Assembly: GCA_020200935.1 (NCBI GenBank)
Contig: JAIVHR010000232.1
Coordinates: forward strand, 1 to 6,457
Direction: 5' to 3'
Length of the DNA stretch: 6,457 nucleotides
Source of the DNA: Sphingomonadales bacterium
GTDB taxonomy: Bacteria > Pseudomonadota > Alphaproteobacteria > Sphingomonadales > Sphingomonadaceae
The stretch's first letter is position 1. Every line of letters starts with the position of its first letter. The notes beneath the pieces were generated by a model, which worked only from the letters and a program-made list of their open reading frames with translations, searched no databases and was not told the origin of the DNA. Of the stretch, positions 4,052 to 6,457 are shown piece by piece. The translations under genes were made by a program, and so were the position numbers.

Positions 4052-5164
4052 TCAGGTCGTTCCCGCCCCGGTCCGTCCCTGCGCCAGGCCCGCATCGCGC
4101 GAACGCCGTTCCTTCAGTTCGTTCCAGACCTCGCCGCGAATCTTGACGATATGGCGATAGATCCGCTCGCGCAGCGCGGCAGGCAGCCGGTCGGACTCGG
4201 CAAGGCTCGCGCGGATCGTCTCCTGCTCGGCGGGAGCCTCGAACGCGCCGAGCCTGTCCTCCACGCCGGCCTCGCTCAGCGTGCGCCGCAGATCGGCGCG
4301 CCAGCGATCGAACAGTCCGACATATTCGGCCATCGACACCGCGACCTCCTCGGCTTCGATGCAGGCGTCGATTTTCGCGATCAGTTCGGGATGCCGGATC
4401 GAAAGTCGTCTGGTCACCTCGGTGAGCAGCAGGAACCGCGTCGGGAGCGTGGGATCGAGCGCGCCGTCATAGGCGTGGCCGGCGAACAGTTCTCCGTGCG
4501 GTCCGGCGATCGCATTGAGCATCCGGATGCGCTCGGTCAGCAGCGGATCGAGCCGCCGGTTGACGCGCCTTTCGGGCCATTGTCCGCCATCGAGCTCCGA
4601 AACCGCGATTCCGGTCAATTCGGCGACGATATCGAGCGCGACATCGCCGCCATAGCCGACCGCCAACAACGAGCCGAAGCCGGCCTCGTGAGCGCGCCGG
4701 AAGGGAAGCCCGAAATTCGCGTCGGGATGGCGGTCATGGTCGCGCTCGAGACGCGACAGGAAACCCGGCAGCGTCAGCCAGTCCCCGCGCCGTATGTCCT
4801 GCGCGTGCTTCGACGGCAGATATTCCCGCCAATGGCGCAGAACCATGAAAAGCACGGGATCATAGTCGCGGACCCGATCGTGAAATACCTCGAAATCGCG
4901 GGCGAAATAGCTGGCGATGGTCTCGGCCGAGACGATGGCGAAGCCATGGCCCCGGCGCGCCGCCGCTTCGAGCTCCGGCCACAGGGCAAGCTCCTCCCGC
5001 CCGGCGCGGATCGATGCATTGAGGGCAAAGCCGTGATTGTTGTTGGGGCCGGGATCGGGAACGAAAATCCCCATCCCGGACAATCGGTCGCGGCTCGCAT
5101 GGAGCCATCGCTGGAAGGCCGTCGTCCCGGTCTTGTAATAGCCGCCATGGATGATCAGTCTCAT
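4052..5164 (-). CDS. Sulfotransferase-like protein (PAPS-dependent family)
   Basis: 370 residues. Residues 3-21 (LIIHGGYYKTGTTAFQRWL) form the strand-loop-helix that binds the 5'-phosphosulfate of PAPS, with K11-T12-G13-T14-T15 as the core. Residues 104-120 (VLFMVLRHWREYLPSKH) look like the 3'-phosphate site, with R110 and S118 at the usual eight-residue spacing. Between them, VPDPGPNNNHGFAL (35-48) carries the His that in this family can act as general base; that role is assigned by analogy. There is no signal peptide or membrane segment, so it should be cytosolic and act on a small molecule, lipid or sugar precursor before export. The C-terminal third is helical and charged and not diagnostic. 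The ATG at 5162-5164 overlaps the TGA of the upstream deacetylase gene (ATGA), so the two are translationally coupled. The acceptor cannot be named. Confidence 0.82.
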   Translation of the reverse strand: MRLIIHGGYYKTGTTAFQRWLHASRDRLSGMGIFVPDPGPNNNHGFALNASIRAGREELALWPELEAAARRGHGFAIVSAETIASYFARDFEVFHDRVRDYDPVLFMVLRHWREYLPSKHAQDIRRGDWLTLPGFLSRLERDHDRHPDANFGLPFRRAHEAGFGSLLAVGYGGDVALDIVAELTGIAVSELDGGQWPERRVNRRLDPLLTERIRMLNAIAGPHGELFAGHAYDGALDPTLPTRFLLLTEVTRRLSIRHPELIAKIDACIEAEEVAVSMAEYVGLFDRWRADLRRTLSEAGVEDRLGAFEAPAEQETIRASLAESDRLPAALRERIYRHIVKIRGEVWNELKERRSRDAGLAQGRTGAGTT

Positions 5165-6255
5165 GCCGCCGCCGCCCCGACCATCGCGCGCGCCGCGCTC
5201 ACCGCCTCGCCGGCGCGGGCCGCGGTAACACTATGGCGCGCGAACAGGTCGAAGATGCCGTCCCACCAGCGATAGAATGCCTCGAGATCGGCCCGGTCGC
5301 GGACATAGGGCGTATGGCCCGGCGCGACCGAAGGCGAATGGTAGGACAGGCTGAACAGCCGATGGCCGTCATCGAGCAGGCGGCGCACCGCCTCGAGCGC
5401 CGCGTGGAGCGGATAGTCTTCGGGCGTCAGCGCGACTCGTTCGAGCAGCCCTGTCCGCGCCAGCCCGCCGCGCGCCAGCGGCAGCCTGCCAGCGGCCCGG
5501 AAGAGCCGGTCGCCCCAGCGCCGCAATCCGCCGATATAGCCCGCCGTCAGCGGCAGCGCGAGCAGCCGGCCCGACGGTCCGGTCCAGTAGGGGGTGATCG
5601 GGTGTCGCGAAAAATCGGGGCCGCCTTCGTCCGAATAATCGAACCGCGCCCGCACCGAGGCATCCATGCGGTATCCCGCTTCCTCCAGCAACCGAGCGGT
5701 ATGCGGGCCGACGCCGTAGCGGCCGGCGCGATAGACCGTCGGCCGAGTGCCGATCCGTTCGGCGATGCGATCGGTCAGCGCGGTAAGTTTGGCGCGCTGC
5801 AGATCGAGCGGGAGATTGCCGGTGAAACTGTTGAAACCGGTCACCTCTTCCTCGAAGGGCGGATTGACCCAGGGATGGAGTTGGGTCTCGATCTCGCTGC
5901 CGTCTTGTTCGTGAAAATTGCGCAAGATAGCCGCCGAGCGCGCATTATCGACCACCGGCCAGTCGCTCATATAGATCGGCAGGGCGCCCGCGGCGCGGAA
6001 GAAACGATGCGCCTCGGGGAGCGCCTCCATCGCGGTGACGGCGGTGTTGGCGCGGGCGAGCGGCCGGCTCCAGTCGAACTCCTCCTCGGTATCGACGAAG
6101 ACGAGGAAGCGGCGGCCGAAATCCCCGGGCAATTCGGCACGAGCCCGCGGTCCGGGGGGCAGATCGAGACGCTCGCCCCGGGGCGGCGGCTCCGCCGCGG
6201 CGCTCGCGTCTATCGGATCGTCAACGGCCTTGTTCACCCGAGCAGGCGCTAGCAT
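5161..6255 (-). CDS. WalW-type polysaccharide deacetylase family protein
   Basis: 364 residues from ATG 6253-6255. After a Pro/Ala-rich N-terminus with no signal peptide (1-48), the fold begins with FLVFVDTEEEFDW (50-62), the position of the catalytic Asp in NodB-like deacetylases (D55). Further marks are YMSDWPVVD (95-103), EIETQLHPWVNPPFEE (H127 as metal His), SFTGNLP (143-149), YRAGRYG (175-181), the tract RFDYSDEGGPDF, ARTGLLERVALTPE, and the last motif LFSLSYHSPSVAPGHTPY (His306). This order matches proteins annotated WalW in sphingomonads, a divergent branch of the polysaccharide deacetylases; the substrate is unproven. An upstream ATG at 6370-6372 would add 39 residues that lie wholly inside the kinase gene and look like shadow translation. 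GTG at 6235-6237 is another possible start but has no Shine-Dalgarno. The chosen start overlaps the kinase end by 35 bp; its TGA overlaps the sulfotransferase ATG by 4 bp. Confidence 0.85.
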   Translation of the reverse strand: MLAPARVNKAVDDPIDASAAAEPPPRGERLDLPPGPRARAELPGDFGRRFLVFVDTEEEFDWSRPLARANTAVTAMEALPEAHRFFRAAGALPIYMSDWPVVDNARSAAILRNFHEQDGSEIETQLHPWVNPPFEEEVTGFNSFTGNLPLDLQRAKLTALTDRIAERIGTRPTVYRAGRYGVGPHTARLLEEAGYRMDASVRARFDYSDEGGPDFSRHPITPYWTGPSGRLLALPLTAGYIGGLRRWGDRLFRAAGRLPLARGGLARTGLLERVALTPEDYPLHAALEAVRRLLDDGHRLFSLSYHSPSVAPGHTPYVRDRADLEAFYRWWDGIFDLFARHSVTAARAGEAVSAARAMVGAAAA

Positions 6256-6457
6256 CTTTCGCCGGGAGATACAGGACAAAACGCTGGGCGGTGACTTCGA
6301 GCCGACCGCCCGCCTCGCGCGCGACATTGCGGACCAGCCGCAGCGCAAAACCGAGTCCGAGCGCGGGTGCATCGGGCCAGTCGCCGGCGGGCGAATAGCC
6401 GGGATCGAGCAGCTCGTCCTCGCTTTGCCCGGCGAGCAATGCCGGCCGATCGAAAGC
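6221..6457 (-). CDS. Sensor histidine kinase, C-terminal end of the ATPase domain (5' part outside window)
   Basis: 78 residues are visible, in frame to the right edge, ending at TGA 6221-6223. The segment LGLGFALRLVRNVAREAGGRLEV resembles the G2 box and following helix of a histidine-kinase HATPase domain (usually GLGLALVR-(X)n-HGG), and VTAQRFVLYLPA is the usual last strand. FDRPALLAG followed by DELLDPGYSPAGDWPDAP fills the ATP-lid region. This fits a membrane or soluble sensor kinase, but the sensor and the phospho-accepting His are outside the window, so signal and partner regulator are unknown. It overlaps the deacetylase start, so it heads or sits within the same operon. Confidence 0.72.
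   Translation of the reverse strand, partial: AFDRPALLAGQSEDELLDPGYSPAGDWPDAPALGLGFALRLVRNVAREAGGRLEVTAQRFVLYLPAKDASACSGEQGR

Noticed and set aside
3989..5275. Long plus-strand open frame of 428 codons
   Set aside because: It is antisense to the sulfotransferase gene, starts inside the tRNA gene, and its translation is Arg/Pro/Gln-rich with no family resemblance. It is a GC-rich shadow.
5233..6252. Plus-strand open frame of 339 codons
   Set aside because: It lies fully antisense to the deacetylase gene, whose motifs are clear on the minus strand.

Overview
This 6.46 kb window is GC-rich DNA that reads as an alphaproteobacterium, most likely Sphingomonadales. That assignment is an inference from the flavour of the EttA, M28-peptidase and WalW-type deacetylase proteins, and from the dispersed palindromic repeats whose translation gives the familiar VIPAKAGI string. 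No rRNA or marker gene fixes the taxon.

Left part (1-2192): the C-terminal end of a small GIY-YIG nuclease gene runs in from the left edge, and its stop codon lies inside a 29+29 bp inverted repeat. Facing it on the minus strand is ettA (ABC-F translation factor). It carries an internal deletion of about 25 codons with a frameshift just after the GYLPQ segment of the first ABC domain. The 324 bp upstream of ettA are non-coding. They hold a half copy of the first repeat type, a perfect 16 bp tandem duplication, and a second long inverted repeat of the same architecture with a different core.

Middle part (2193-3681): a secreted M28-family metallopeptidase gene is broken by an in-frame TGA and, further on, by a deletion with frameshift that removes the second half of the catalytic domain. 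Its original C-terminus survives in another frame. After it come a plausible sigma-70 promoter, a very acidic 82-residue lipoprotein gene, a perfect 20 bp palindrome and a strong intrinsic terminator.

Right part (3754-6457): two minus-strand tRNA genes with encoded CCA ends (Pro-UGG and a CAU tRNA that looks like the tRNA-Ile2 type). Upstream of them is a tightly packed minus-strand operon: the C-terminus of a sensor histidine kinase, a WalW-type polysaccharide deacetylase-like protein, and a PAPS-type sulfotransferase-like protein. The last two overlap as ATGA. The set suggests regulated modification of an envelope polysaccharide, but the substrate is not visible from sequence.

The most notable points are: (i) two neighbouring genes with the same kind of lesion (internal deletion plus frameshift), meaning either local gene decay or an assembly defect; (ii) a GIY-YIG nuclease gene ending inside a palindromic repeat whose relatives lie 1.8 kb away; and (iii) the kinase-deacetylase-sulfotransferase operon.
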